A stretch of DNA of 8,286 nt from an uncultured Christensenella sp. (GCA_905212395.1 CAJMEI010000041.1:1-8286); one strand, 5' to 3'. Shown: positions 1 through 6,255, counted from the first letter of the stretch. Notes: generated from the letters alone by a model not told the origin. Numbers and translations: made by a program.

Positions 1-1124
1 TGGATAGATACGCAATAGAAAAAGCGGTTGAAAGCGCTAAGTGGAACCAAATAAAAGGAATGAGATTTACTTGGTTTAACAATACGCAAGGCGATAACGT
101 GACTTTCGGTTTCGATACGATTTACGCAAGCAAAGGCACAAGGCATAGAGTAGACGGAGATAAATTATACGCTAACGATTGCGATTCTCTTTACGGTTGG
201 TCCACGGGATACGATACTTCTTTATCGCTAGGAGAAGCGCAAAACCCTGCGGGAAATTTCGTATATATAAACGCGAATAATTGTATCGGTAATTTAAACG
301 GAATAGGTTCTATGGCGTTTTATAATTACGGAGCGGATAATCCCTGCGACACTACGGGTTATAATTCAATTTATTTAGAACTTTTCTGCAATTTTGACTA
401 TAAAAATTCAAACAGAACGCAAGACTATTTCCAAATAAATTTCTACACGGACGGTCAAGACGGGTTTAATTTGATCATTCCCGCCAGCGAAATATCAAGC
501 GATTGGAATTACGTTACGATTAGAAAATCCAATATAGGTAAAGCTACCGATAGCGCGGATTGGAGTAAGATTATCGGAATGCGTTACACTTGGTATAACG
601 TTTCGCAAGGGGAAGCGGTACAATTTGCATTAGATACCGTATACTTCTTTAATCAAGAATATCCCGTAGACCCCAACCCGACGCCCGACAGCAGTTCGTC
701 TAGTAATGAAAGCTCTTCTAGTTCTAGTCAAGACGTAAGTTCTAGCTCGTCTAGTTCGTCAAGCAGTTCTTCGCAAGACGTAAGCTCGTCTAGCTCTTCT
801 AGCTCGGCAGTATCGTCTAGTTCGGAGCAATCTTCGAGTTTCAGTCAAGAAACGAGTTCCAGTTCTAAAGAAGAAAGCTCTTCTAGCTCGGAAGAAATCA
901 CTTCTAGTTCTAGCGAAGAAAGTTCGACAAGTTCGGAACAAGAAAATAGTTCTAGTTCGTCAAGCAGTTCTTCGCAAGACGTAAGCTCGTCAAGCTCGGA
1001 AAATTCGACCGAAAGCGGTTCTTCGAGTAAAAAAGGTTGTAAATCTTCTTTAGGCGGAAGTTCTGCTCTTATTGCGTTATGCTTAATAGCTTTAATTGCG
1101 ATAGTTAAAAGAAAAAAGAACTAA
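1..1124 (+). CDS. Cell-surface protein, 3' part: beta-rich repeat domains, Ser-rich stalk, C-terminal membrane anchor
   Basis: The reading frame is open from position 3 to the TAA at 1122-1124 (373 codons visible) and begins outside the window. The ATG at 60 is internal: the codons before it continue a domain that recurs downstream. Visible residues 1-42 are the end of one domain. Residues about 50-217 are a second, complete copy, rich in aromatic residues and beta strands, ending in the same W..I.GMR.TW pattern. The fold resembles galactose-binding-like or carbohydrate-binding beta sandwiches, but this is inferred from pattern, not from a recognised family. A short Pro linker leads to a mostly serine stalk (about 230-342) punctuated by Gln, Asp and Glu, with QDVSSSSS three times. 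The tail (343-373) has Lys-Lys-Gly-Cys, a Gly-Gly, a hydrophobic helix and a final Lys/Arg cluster, so it is probably anchored at the membrane or wall with the domains outside. There is no LPXTG motif. The ligand is unknown; polysaccharide binding or adhesion is a guess. Confidence 0.85.
   Translation, partial: DRYAIEKAVESAKWNQIKGMRFTWFNNTQGDNVTFGFDTIYASKGTRHRVDGDKLYANDCDSLYGWSTGYDTSLSLGEAQNPAGNFVYINANNCIGNLNGIGSMAFYNYGADNPCDTTGYNSIYLELFCNFDYKNSNRTQDYFQINFYTDGQDGFNLIIPASEISSDWNYVTIRKSNIGKATDSADWSKIIGMRYTWYNVSQGEAVQFALDTVYFFNQEYPVDPNPTPDSSSSSNESSSSSSQDVSSSSSSSSSSSSQDVSSSSSSSSAVSSSSEQSSSFSQETSSSSKEESSSSSEEITSSSSEESSTSSEQENSSSSSSSSSQDVSSSSSENSTESGSSSKKGCKSSLGGSSALIALCLIALIAIVKRKKN
39..128 (+). 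repeat. Protein-level domain repeat, copy 1 (C-terminal part)
   Basis: Thirty residues starting at Lys-Trp-Asn-Gln match the 30 residues encoded at 558-647 at 15 of 30 positions without gaps, including the GMR.TW core and the FDT.Y-like ending. This marks the end of a first copy of the extracellular domain, whose beginning lies left of the window. Confidence 0.75.
558..647 (+). repeat. Protein-level domain repeat, copy 2 (C-terminal part)
   Basis: The segment starting Asp-Trp-Ser-Lys is the second copy of the 30-residue block seen at 39-128. It closes a complete domain running from roughly 150 to 650, just before the Pro-rich linker and serine stalk. The DNA has diverged between copies, so the duplication is old and kept at protein level. 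Confidence 0.75.
750..790 (+). repeat. 41-bp perfect direct repeat, copy 1
   Basis: Identical base for base to 951-991. It lies in the serine stalk and covers a serine run, Gln-Asp-Val and further serines. The offset between copies is 201 bp, a whole number of codons (67). Confidence 0.9.
951..991 (+). repeat. 41-bp perfect direct repeat, copy 2
   Basis: Second copy of the block at 750-790. Recombination or slippage between copies would remove or add exactly 67 codons and keep the anchor in frame, so stalk length could vary between strains. A shorter, partly matching piece (tcaagacgtaag) also occurs at about 728-739. Confidence 0.9.
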
Positions 1125-1130
1125 AATTAA

Positions 1131-1310
1131 GGACAGTTAAAACGACTTGCTTTACAAAATTTTAAAAAAATAAATCAAACTGACAAGCCAAATCCGTCCG
1201 AATCCGACCAACCGCCCGAGCCACCGCAATATCAAGACGAAAGAAGATATGTTTTATTTAAGTTTAATCGGGAAAATCAAGCTAAAAGAAAAAAGTTTAT
1301 TGAACGATAA
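1131..1310 (+). pseudogene. Orphan reading frame without start codon; probable 3' remnant of an unrecognised gene
   Basis: After the surface-gene stop and a second in-frame TAA at 1128-1130, this frame stays open for 59 codons to the TAA at 1308-1310. It has no ATG, GTG or TTG in frame. The translation looks like real protein: a basic N-terminal stretch, a Pro/Glu/Asp/Ser-rich hinge (KPNPSESDQPPEPP), then an aromatic and basic C-terminus (RRYVLFKFNRENQAKRKKF). Codon choice (ccg, tcc, gaa, gac) matches the genuine genes nearby. The simplest reading is the surviving 3' end of a gene whose 5' part was lost, perhaps when the upstream surface gene was inserted or rearranged. I do not recognise the family. 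Chance openness in AT-rich DNA cannot be excluded. Confidence 0.4.
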
Positions 1311-1376
1311 CTTTATAAAACTAATGCGAAAAAAGATAAAAATTTATTGATTTTAAAAGTTAAATAAAATCGACTT

Positions 1377-1407
1377 AAAGAAGCAGAAAAAAACTGCTTC
1401 TTTTTTT
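1377..1407 (+). terminator. Strong rho-independent terminator
   Basis: A perfect 10-bp stem (aaagaagcag pairing with ctgcttcttt) with a 7-A loop is followed directly by a T run (seven T in a row at 1401-1407, three of them in the stem). It ends transcription from the left (surface gene or the remnant after it) and insulates the MarR promoter that starts 11 bp downstream. Confidence 0.9.
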
Positions 1408-1417
1408 GTTAAATCGT

Positions 1418-1446
1418 TTGACAATATTTTTTTTAGGTTTTATAAT
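1418..1446 (+). promoter_or_regulatory. Consensus sigma-A promoter of the MarR-ABC operon
   Basis: The -35 box TTGACA (1418-1423) and -10 box TATAAT (1441-1446) are both perfect and separated by the ideal 17 bp. Transcription should start near 1453, giving a leader of about 55 nt before the MarR ATG. So strong a core promoter beside a MarR gene suggests expression limited by repression rather than by weak polymerase binding. Confidence 0.88.
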
Positions 1447-1459
1447 GTTCGTATCCTAA
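1433..1459. promoter_or_regulatory. Candidate operator: inverted repeat around the -10 box
   Basis: TTAGG (1433-1437) and CCTAA (1455-1459) form an inverted repeat with a 17-bp spacer, centred on the end of the -10 box. The arm centres are 22 bp apart, about two helical turns, which would suit a dimeric winged-helix repressor blocking polymerase. The arms are only 5 bp, so this is a suggestion from position and symmetry, not a recognised MarR box. Confidence 0.35.
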
Positions 1460-1498
1460 CAATTTTAATAAAAAAAGAAAGTCGATTTTTTGACTTGC

Positions 1499-1505
1499 GG
1501 AGGAG
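1499..1505 (+). promoter_or_regulatory. Ribosome binding site fixing the MarR start at 1508
   Basis: GGAGGAG lies just before the ATG at 1508. The core-to-start spacing is short (4 nt after GGAGG), but it is the only good Shine-Dalgarno here. The earlier in-frame TTG at 1490 has none and would place the GGAGGAG inside the coding region. Confidence 0.75.
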
Positions 1506-1507
1506 AA

Positions 1508-1957
1508 ATGGAAGAATTTCATTTAATGGGAGAATTGAAAAGAATATCTAATCTTGTAAAGCGAAAGGTAGACTGTTCCGAAGTCATTAAAAATTTAAGC
1601 GAGCTTACGGGTACGCAAGGGCACATAATAGGTTTTGTCGGTAAGAAAAACGCTTGTGGGCAGGAAGTATATCAAAAGGATATAGAAAACGAAATGTCTT
1701 TAAGAAGAAGTTCCGTTACGGGATTGCTTTCCGCAATGGAAGAGAAAGGTTTTATACAAAGGCAAAGCGTTAAAAGCGACAAAAGGATAAACAAAATAGT
1801 TTTAACCGACAAAGCAAAAGCGTTTAATAAATCGGTTATAGCGTACTTCGACGATTTAGATAAAGAAGTAAAAAGTATATTTAACGAAAAAGAGTATGAA
1901 AATTTAAAAGAGTATTTAAAGAGAATAGAAATATATCTTAAAAAGGAGAATGTATGA
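1508..1957 (+). CDS. MarR-family transcriptional regulator
   Basis: A 149-residue protein, normal for the MarR family of dimeric winged-helix repressors. Residues about 1-30 form the N-terminal dimerisation helix. The winged helix follows: residues 35-60 contain the LTGTQGHIIGFV and QKDIE segments, the recognition helix is about 66-80 (RRSSVTGLLSAMEEKG), and the basic wing is 85-100, with Lys-Ser-Asp-Lys-Arg at the turn as in typical members. A charged C-terminal helix (112-146) completes the dimer interface. It is the first gene after a consensus promoter, and its TGA overlaps the next gene's ATG (ATGA, 1954-1957). It therefore most likely represses its own operon and releases DNA when a small molecule, perhaps the exporter's substrate, binds. 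Cys23 and Cys50 are present, but a redox role is not supported. An alternative TTG start at 1490 would add six residues and is less likely. Confidence 0.9.
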   Translation: MEEFHLMGELKRISNLVKRKVDCSEVIKNLSELTGTQGHIIGFVGKKNACGQEVYQKDIENEMSLRRSSVTGLLSAMEEKGFIQRQSVKSDKRINKIVLTDKAKAFNKSVIAYFDDLDKEVKSIFNEKEYENLKEYLKRIEIYLKKENV

Positions 1958-3705
1958 TAAAAAGACTACTAAAATGTTTGCGTTCATACAAAAAAGAATC
2001 AATCCTTACGATTATTTGTATGGTAGTGGAAGCTTGTATGGAAGTAACTATTCCTTTAATAATATTTCAGTTCGGAAAATGCGTAGAACCTGCGGGTGGC
2101 GCCGACCCGAACGTAAAGGGAATGGTAACGTGGGGATGCGTAATGGTAGGGTGCGCTATTGTTTCGCTACTTGCGGGAATGCTTGGCGGAAAATTTTGCG
2201 CAAGGGCGTCCGCAGGGTTTGCAAAGAATTTAAGAGAAGACGCTTTTTCAAAGGTTCAAGAGTTTTCGTTTGCTAATATCGACAAGTTTTCTACTTCGTC
2301 TTTAGTTACGAGATTGACGACCGATATTACAAACGTTCAAATGGCGTTTATGATGTTAATCAGGACCGTTATAAGAAGTCCGCTTATGTTTATTTTCTCT
2401 ATCGTAATGAGTTTTTCGATAAACACGAAATTACCGGCTATATTCTTCGTAACCGCGCCTATTTTAATTTTTACTTTAATTATAATATTTAGAAAGGCGA
2501 TGCCCATATTTAAAAGGGTATTTAAAAGATACGATGACTTAAACGAATCTATTCAAGAAAACGTTAAGGGAATGCGAGTAGTTAAAGCTTACGTTAGGGA
2601 AGATTACGAAACTCAAAAATTTACAAAGGTATCGGACGAACTTTGTGCCGACTTTACCAAAGCCGAAAAAATACTTGCGTTTAATAACCCCGTAATGCAA
2701 TTTTGTTTGCAAGGGGCGCTACTCGCAATAGCCGTATTCGGCGCGCGCATAATTTTATGGGGTAAAAGCGATTTAACCGTTTTCGGACTTCAAAGTTTAT
2801 TAACGTATTCCTTACAAATTTTAATGTCGCTTATGATGTTTTCTATGGTATTCGTAATGATAAGCATCAGTTTGGAAAGCGCGAGAAGAATAGTAGAAGT
2901 GTTAGACGAAAAAAGCACTCTTTCTAATCCCGATAATCCCGTTGAAGAAGTTAAAAACGGCGACGTAATATTTAATAACGTATGCTTTAAATATTCCGAA
3001 AACGCCGAAAAATACGCTTTAAAAGATATAAACTTAAATATTAAGTCGGGGCAAACGGTCGGAATTATAGGTGGTACGGGTTCGGGTAAAACAACGCTAG
3101 TTAATTTAATATCGCGGTTGTACGACGTTACGGAAGGCGAAATATTAGTCGGCGACGTAAACGTTAAAGATTACGATATGGAAGTTTTAAGAAATTCGGT
3201 TGCGGTAGTTTTGCAAAAAAACACTTTGTTTTCGGGGACGATTAAAGAAAATCTTCGCTGGGGAAATAAAGACGCCACGGACGAAGAATTAAAACAAGCT
3301 TGTATTTTAGCTCAAGCCGACGAGTTTATTCAAACGTTCCCAAAAGGGTACGATACGTTTATCGAACAAGGCGGAGCAAACGTTTCGGGCGGACAAAAAC
3401 AAAGACTTTGTATCGCAAGGGCGTTACTCAAAAATCCTAAGGTATTAATTTTAGACGATTCAACTTCCGCCGTAGATATGGCTACCGACGCAAAATTAAG
3501 GGACGCGTTTAAAAACTTTATCCCCGAAACGACAAAAATTATAATCGCTCAAAGAATTGCTTCCGTTATGGAAAGCGATATGATAATAGTTTTGGACAAC
3601 GGAAAAATAGACGATATAGGCACTCACGAAGAGCTTATTAAACGTAACGAAATTTATAAAGAAGTTTATAATTCGCAAAACAGAATAGGGGGTAAAAATT
3701 TATGA
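1954..3705 (+). CDS. ABC exporter half-transporter, degenerate-site subunit of a heterodimer
   Basis: This 583-residue inner-membrane protein is a type IV ABC exporter half. Six membrane helices (about 17-38, 57-77, 132-156, 160-179, 241-268, 276-305) precede the nucleotide-binding domain. Visible motifs are Walker A GGTGSGKT (373-380), Q-loop Gln421, signature VSGGQ (477-481), Walker B ending Asp501 and D-loop SAVD (505-508). Two catalytic positions are altered: residue 502 is Asp instead of Glu, and the switch-loop position 533 is Gln instead of His. This is the pattern of the regulatory subunit in TM287/288-, BmrCD- and LmrCD-type exporters, so this half should bind ATP but hydrolyse it poorly in its own site while lending its canonical signature to the partner. 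The start has GGAG at 1945-1948 and overlaps the MarR stop; its own stop overlaps the next gene's ATG. The substrate is unknown; a drug or toxic amphiphile is likely from the MarR context. Confidence 0.93.
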   Translation: MIKRLLKCLRSYKKESILTIICMVVEACMEVTIPLIIFQFGKCVEPAGGADPNVKGMVTWGCVMVGCAIVSLLAGMLGGKFCARASAGFAKNLREDAFSKVQEFSFANIDKFSTSSLVTRLTTDITNVQMAFMMLIRTVIRSPLMFIFSIVMSFSINTKLPAIFFVTAPILIFTLIIIFRKAMPIFKRVFKRYDDLNESIQENVKGMRVVKAYVREDYETQKFTKVSDELCADFTKAEKILAFNNPVMQFCLQGALLAIAVFGARIILWGKSDLTVFGLQSLLTYSLQILMSLMMFSMVFVMISISLESARRIVEVLDEKSTLSNPDNPVEEVKNGDVIFNNVCFKYSENAEKYALKDINLNIKSGQTVGIIGGTGSGKTTLVNLISRLYDVTEGEILVGDVNVKDYDMEVLRNSVAVVLQKNTLFSGTIKENLRWGNKDATDEELKQACILAQADEFIQTFPKGYDTFIEQGGANVSGGQKQRLCIARALLKNPKVLILDDSTSAVDMATDAKLRDAFKNFIPETTKIIIAQRIASVMESDMIIVLDNGKIDDIGTHEELIKRNEIYKEVYNSQNRIGGKNL

Positions 3706-5657
3706 AACCCATTAGAAAAACTAATTATAATCCCCAACAACCTAGAAAAAAAGGTGTGTTTAAACGACTTATAGGTACGCTTTTTAAAGAATATAAAGGT
3801 CTTGTTATCCTTATGGGCGTTGCCCTGTTTTTAAGCGCGATTGCAAGTTCTATCGCAGGACTGTTTTTGGAAAAAATCTATTCCGCAATTGGTTCGGTTA
3901 AAAACGGAGTTAGCAAGGCCGACGCTTGGAAAAAAATTCTTAAAACCGCAGGTGTATTGGTAAGCATTTATTTAATCGGTTGGATAGGCGCTTTATTACA
4001 AGGTTTAACGGGCGCTGTTTTAACTCAAAAGTATTTAAGGGATACGAGAGTTAAGCTTTTTGCAAAAATGCAAAAACTTCCCGTAAAATATTTCGATACG
4101 CATACCCACGGCGATATTATGAGTACTTACACTAACGATACGGACGCTTTAAGACAATTCGTTTCTCAAAGTTTCCCGCAGTTGTGTTTTACGAGTATCG
4201 TTTTAATATCTTTAACTTTCGTAATGCTTTATTTAAGCGTTTTGCTTTGGGCGGTCGTAATAATAGGCGTGTTCTTTATATTGTTCGTAACCAAAAAAAT
4301 AGGTAGCAAAAGCGCGAAGTATTTTATAGCTCAACAAAAATCAATAGGAAAAATGGAAGGTTATATAGAAGAAATGATGCACGGACAAAAGGTTGTAAAA
4401 GTTTTTTGTCACGAACAAGCAACGCTTTCCGACTTTAAAGATATTAACGAAGATTTATATCACGTTTCCGATAGAGCTAACGCTTTCTCTAATATGTTAA
4501 TGCCTATTATTCATAATATAGGTAACATAATGTACGTTTTACTCGCGTTTTTAGGTTGTGGAATATTTATAGCAAGCTCGGGTAAAGGTGTAAATATATC
4601 ATTTAAATCTTTGTTTACGGGCGGAGGATTTACCTGCGCATTGACAATTCCTATCGTCGTATCTTTCTTAGGTATGGCAAGACAATTTGCTAACCAAATG
4701 GGGCAAATTTCTAACCAAATAAACTCGGTGGTAATGGCGCTTGCGGGCGCGGGCAGAGTTTACGATTTACTTGACCAACCCGAAGAAGAGGACCACGGCT
4801 ACGTTACTTTGGTAAACGCAACCGTAGGCGAAAACGGAGAAATTACCGAAAGCAAGGAAAGAACGGGAATTTGGGCGTGGAAACATCCGCACAAGGCGGA
4901 AGGTACTATAACTTACACTCTTTTAAAGGGTGATATAGTTATGGACGACGTAGATTTTGGGTATACGCCCGAAAAGATTGTTTTACACAATATTACGCTG
5001 TACGCTAAACCCGGTCAAAAGGTTGCGTTCGTCGGAGCTACGGGCGCAGGAAAGACTACTATAACTAACCTTTTAAATCGTTTTTACGATATTGCGGACG
5101 GTAAAATAAGATACGACGGAATAAATATCAATAAAATAAAAAAGAGCGATTTAAGGAAATCGCTAGGTATAGTTTTACAAGATACCAACTTGTTTACGGG
5201 AACGGTTATGGATAATATTCGTTACGGAAAACTAGACGCCACGGACGAAGAGTGTATAGAAGCGGCGAAACTTGCTTCCGCGCACGATTTTATTACAAGA
5301 CTTCCGCAAGGATACGATACTATGCTTACGGGCGACGGGGCAAACCTTTCTCAAGGACAACGTCAACTTATTTCTATCGCAAGGGCCGCGGTAGCTAACG
5401 CCCCCGTTATGATTATGGACGAAGCCACTTCTTCTATCGATACAAGAACCGAAGCTTTGGTACAAAAGGGAACGGACAGTTTAATGAAAGGTAGAACGGT
5501 TTTCGTAATTGCTCATAGGCTTTCTACCGTACAAAATTCGGACGTAATAATGGTGCTTGAACACGGTAGAATTATAGAAAGAGGCACGCACGACCAACTT
5601 ATCGCGTTAAAGGGTAAATACTACGCTTTATATACGGGTGCGTTTGAGTTGGAATAA
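3702..5657 (+). CDS. ABC exporter half-transporter, catalytic-site subunit of a heterodimer
   Basis: A 651-residue partner of the preceding half-transporter, read through an ATGA overlap with an AGGGGG ribosome site at 3687-3692. A basic cytoplasmic N-terminus of about 30 residues precedes six membrane helices (roughly 33-56, 80-104, 160-178, 180-196, 268-292, 308-326). NBD motifs are Walker A GATGAGKT (445-452), Q-loop Gln493, signature LSQGQ (549-553), Walker B Asp573 with catalytic Glu574, and switch His605. Catalytic residues are intact, but the signature carries Gln for the first Gly. That signature faces the partner's degenerate Walker site, exactly as in heterodimeric exporters such as TM288. 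Between membrane and ATPase domains lies an acidic, then Trp/His-containing linker of about 50 residues (358-408), absent from the partner; similar linkers occur in clostridial exporters of this type as I remember them. The pair should export a substrate from the cytoplasm or inner leaflet. Confidence 0.93.
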   Translation: MKPIRKTNYNPQQPRKKGVFKRLIGTLFKEYKGLVILMGVALFLSAIASSIAGLFLEKIYSAIGSVKNGVSKADAWKKILKTAGVLVSIYLIGWIGALLQGLTGAVLTQKYLRDTRVKLFAKMQKLPVKYFDTHTHGDIMSTYTNDTDALRQFVSQSFPQLCFTSIVLISLTFVMLYLSVLLWAVVIIGVFFILFVTKKIGSKSAKYFIAQQKSIGKMEGYIEEMMHGQKVVKVFCHEQATLSDFKDINEDLYHVSDRANAFSNMLMPIIHNIGNIMYVLLAFLGCGIFIASSGKGVNISFKSLFTGGGFTCALTIPIVVSFLGMARQFANQMGQISNQINSVVMALAGAGRVYDLLDQPEEEDHGYVTLVNATVGENGEITESKERTGIWAWKHPHKAEGTITYTLLKGDIVMDDVDFGYTPEKIVLHNITLYAKPGQKVAFVGATGAGKTTITNLLNRFYDIADGKIRYDGININKIKKSDLRKSLGIVLQDTNLFTGTVMDNIRYGKLDATDEECIEAAKLASAHDFITRLPQGYDTMLTGDGANLSQGQRQLISIARAAVANAPVMIMDEATSSIDTRTEALVQKGTDSLMKGRTVFVIAHRLSTVQNSDVIMVLEHGRIIERGTHDQLIALKGKYYALYTGAFELE

Positions 5658-5673
5658 ACTTTAATTAACGTAT

Positions 5674-5679
5674 AGGTGG
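5674..5679 (+). promoter_or_regulatory. Ribosome binding site fixing the phosphoesterase start at 5685
   Basis: AGGTGG ends 5 nt before the ATG at 5685. The earlier in-frame GTG at 5676 lies inside this site and so is not the start. Confidence 0.75.
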
Positions 5680-5684
5680 ACTTT

Positions 5685-6146
5685 ATGAAAAAAATTATCG
5701 TTATATCAGATACTCATAATAACATAAGAGCATTAGAAAAAATCTATCCCGTATTAAAGGAAAACGATATGGTTATCCACTGCGGAGACGGGGCGGGAGA
5801 TTTAAAGTATTTTCCCGATATTAAAGAAGTTCATTTCGTACGGGGCAACTGCGACGGACTAAACAGCGACGAATTGTTGTTAAACGTAGAAGATAGAAAA
5901 ATTTTAATAGTTCACGGACACAATTTCGGAGTAAAAAGTTCTTTGTCAAGGCTTGTGGAATACGCCAAACAAAAGGGCGCGGACACCGTTTTTTACGGAC
6001 ATAACCATAGGGCGGAATATAACGAGATAGACGGAATAACGCTTATAAATCCCGGTAATTTAAGTAAGTATTCGGCAAACCACAGTTATTGCTACGTTGT
6101 AATAAACGGCAAAAAATTAGTGTATTCTTTCGTTTCCGTAGTTTAA
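5685..6146 (+). CDS. YfcE/MJ0936-type metallophosphoesterase
   Basis: A 153-residue protein of the calcineurin-like phosphoesterase superfamily, close in size and motifs to the compact YfcE/MJ0936 phosphodiesterases. Metal and catalytic motifs appear in order: Asp9-x-His11 (SDTH), Gly34-Asp35 (HCGD), Gly-Asn55-Cys-Asp (the GNCD form usual in this subfamily rather than GNHD), His77-Gly-His79 and Gly-His106-Asn-His108. The NPG turn at 122-124 is followed by Asn where Ser is common. It should be a soluble two-metal enzyme (Mn-type metals are typical) that cleaves phosphodiesters; family members act on model substrates and the physiological substrate is often unknown. It begins 27 bp after the ABC gene, with no promoter or terminator between, and is followed by a hairpin, so it is probably the last gene of the operon. 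Its link to export is unclear and may be only transcriptional. Confidence 0.9.
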   Translation: MKKIIVISDTHNNIRALEKIYPVLKENDMVIHCGDGAGDLKYFPDIKEVHFVRGNCDGLNSDELLLNVEDRKILIVHGHNFGVKSSLSRLVEYAKQKGADTVFYGHNHRAEYNEIDGITLINPGNLSKYSANHSYCYVVINGKKLVYSFVSVV

Positions 6147-6167
6147 AATTTATGGTCGAATAATATT

Positions 6168-6210
6168 AAGCCGTTAGAAAGCAGAACTTTCTAACGGCTT
6201 TAACTTTTGA
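6168..6210 (+). terminator. Intrinsic terminator after the phosphoesterase
   Basis: A perfect 14-bp stem (6168-6181 with 6187-6200) and a 5-nt loop (cagaa) is followed by a broken T-rich tail (CTTTAACTTTT). The stem is very strong but the T tract is interrupted, so efficiency is uncertain. It sits between convergent genes and could also slow transcripts from spoIIE on the other strand, where the tail (AATATTATT) is poor in T. Confidence 0.78.
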
Positions 6211-6255
6211 TGGATTATATTATTAAGCAAACGGTAAAAAAATTAAGTAGTCGGG

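Larger units (their letters stand above)
690..1028 (+). repeat. Serine-rich low-complexity stalk coding region
   Basis: About 113 codons, most of them serine, with acidic, Gln, Val and Thr interruptions. Both serine codon families (TCN and AGY) alternate freely, giving recurring tctag(c/t)tc words rather than one simple microsatellite. Such segments usually act as extended, often glycosylated spacers that hold binding domains away from the envelope. Glycosylation here is inference. Confidence 0.85.

Noticed and set aside
60..62. ATG as the start of the surface protein
   Set aside because: The frame is open upstream to position 3 and the preceding residues belong to the repeated domain block, so the ATG is an internal Met.
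759..941. Minus-strand frame of 60 codons, Arg/Thr-rich
   Set aside because: It is the complement of the serine repeat; its composition is a by-product of Ser codons and it has no ribosome site.
1249..1350. Small ATG-initiated frame of 33 codons ending near the terminator
   Set aside because: It overlaps the more protein-like orphan frame, has only a weak purine stretch ahead of it, and its Lys/Ile/Leu-rich product is what AT-rich DNA gives by chance.
1479..1496. AAGTC...GACTT inverted repeat just before the MarR ribosome site, possible leader hairpin
   Set aside because: Only 5-bp arms around an 8-nt T-rich loop; too weak to claim as an attenuator or operator.
1950..2276. Plus-strand frame of 108 codons overlapping the first ABC gene
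   Set aside because: It lies inside a well-supported ABC coding region in another frame and is rich in Arg/Gly/Cys without domain features.
3496..3678. Minus-strand frame of 60 codons inside the first ABC gene
   Set aside because: Antisense shadow of the NBD end; no start signals or protein-like features.
3271..5251. Identical 17-bp words at 3271-3287 and 5235-5251 in the two ABC genes, considered as recombination repeats
   Set aside because: They encode the same DATDEE segment at homologous positions in paralogous NBDs; shared ancestry and codon preference explain them.
5232..5465. Minus-strand frame of 77 codons inside the second ABC gene
   Set aside because: Antisense shadow of the conserved signature and Walker B region.
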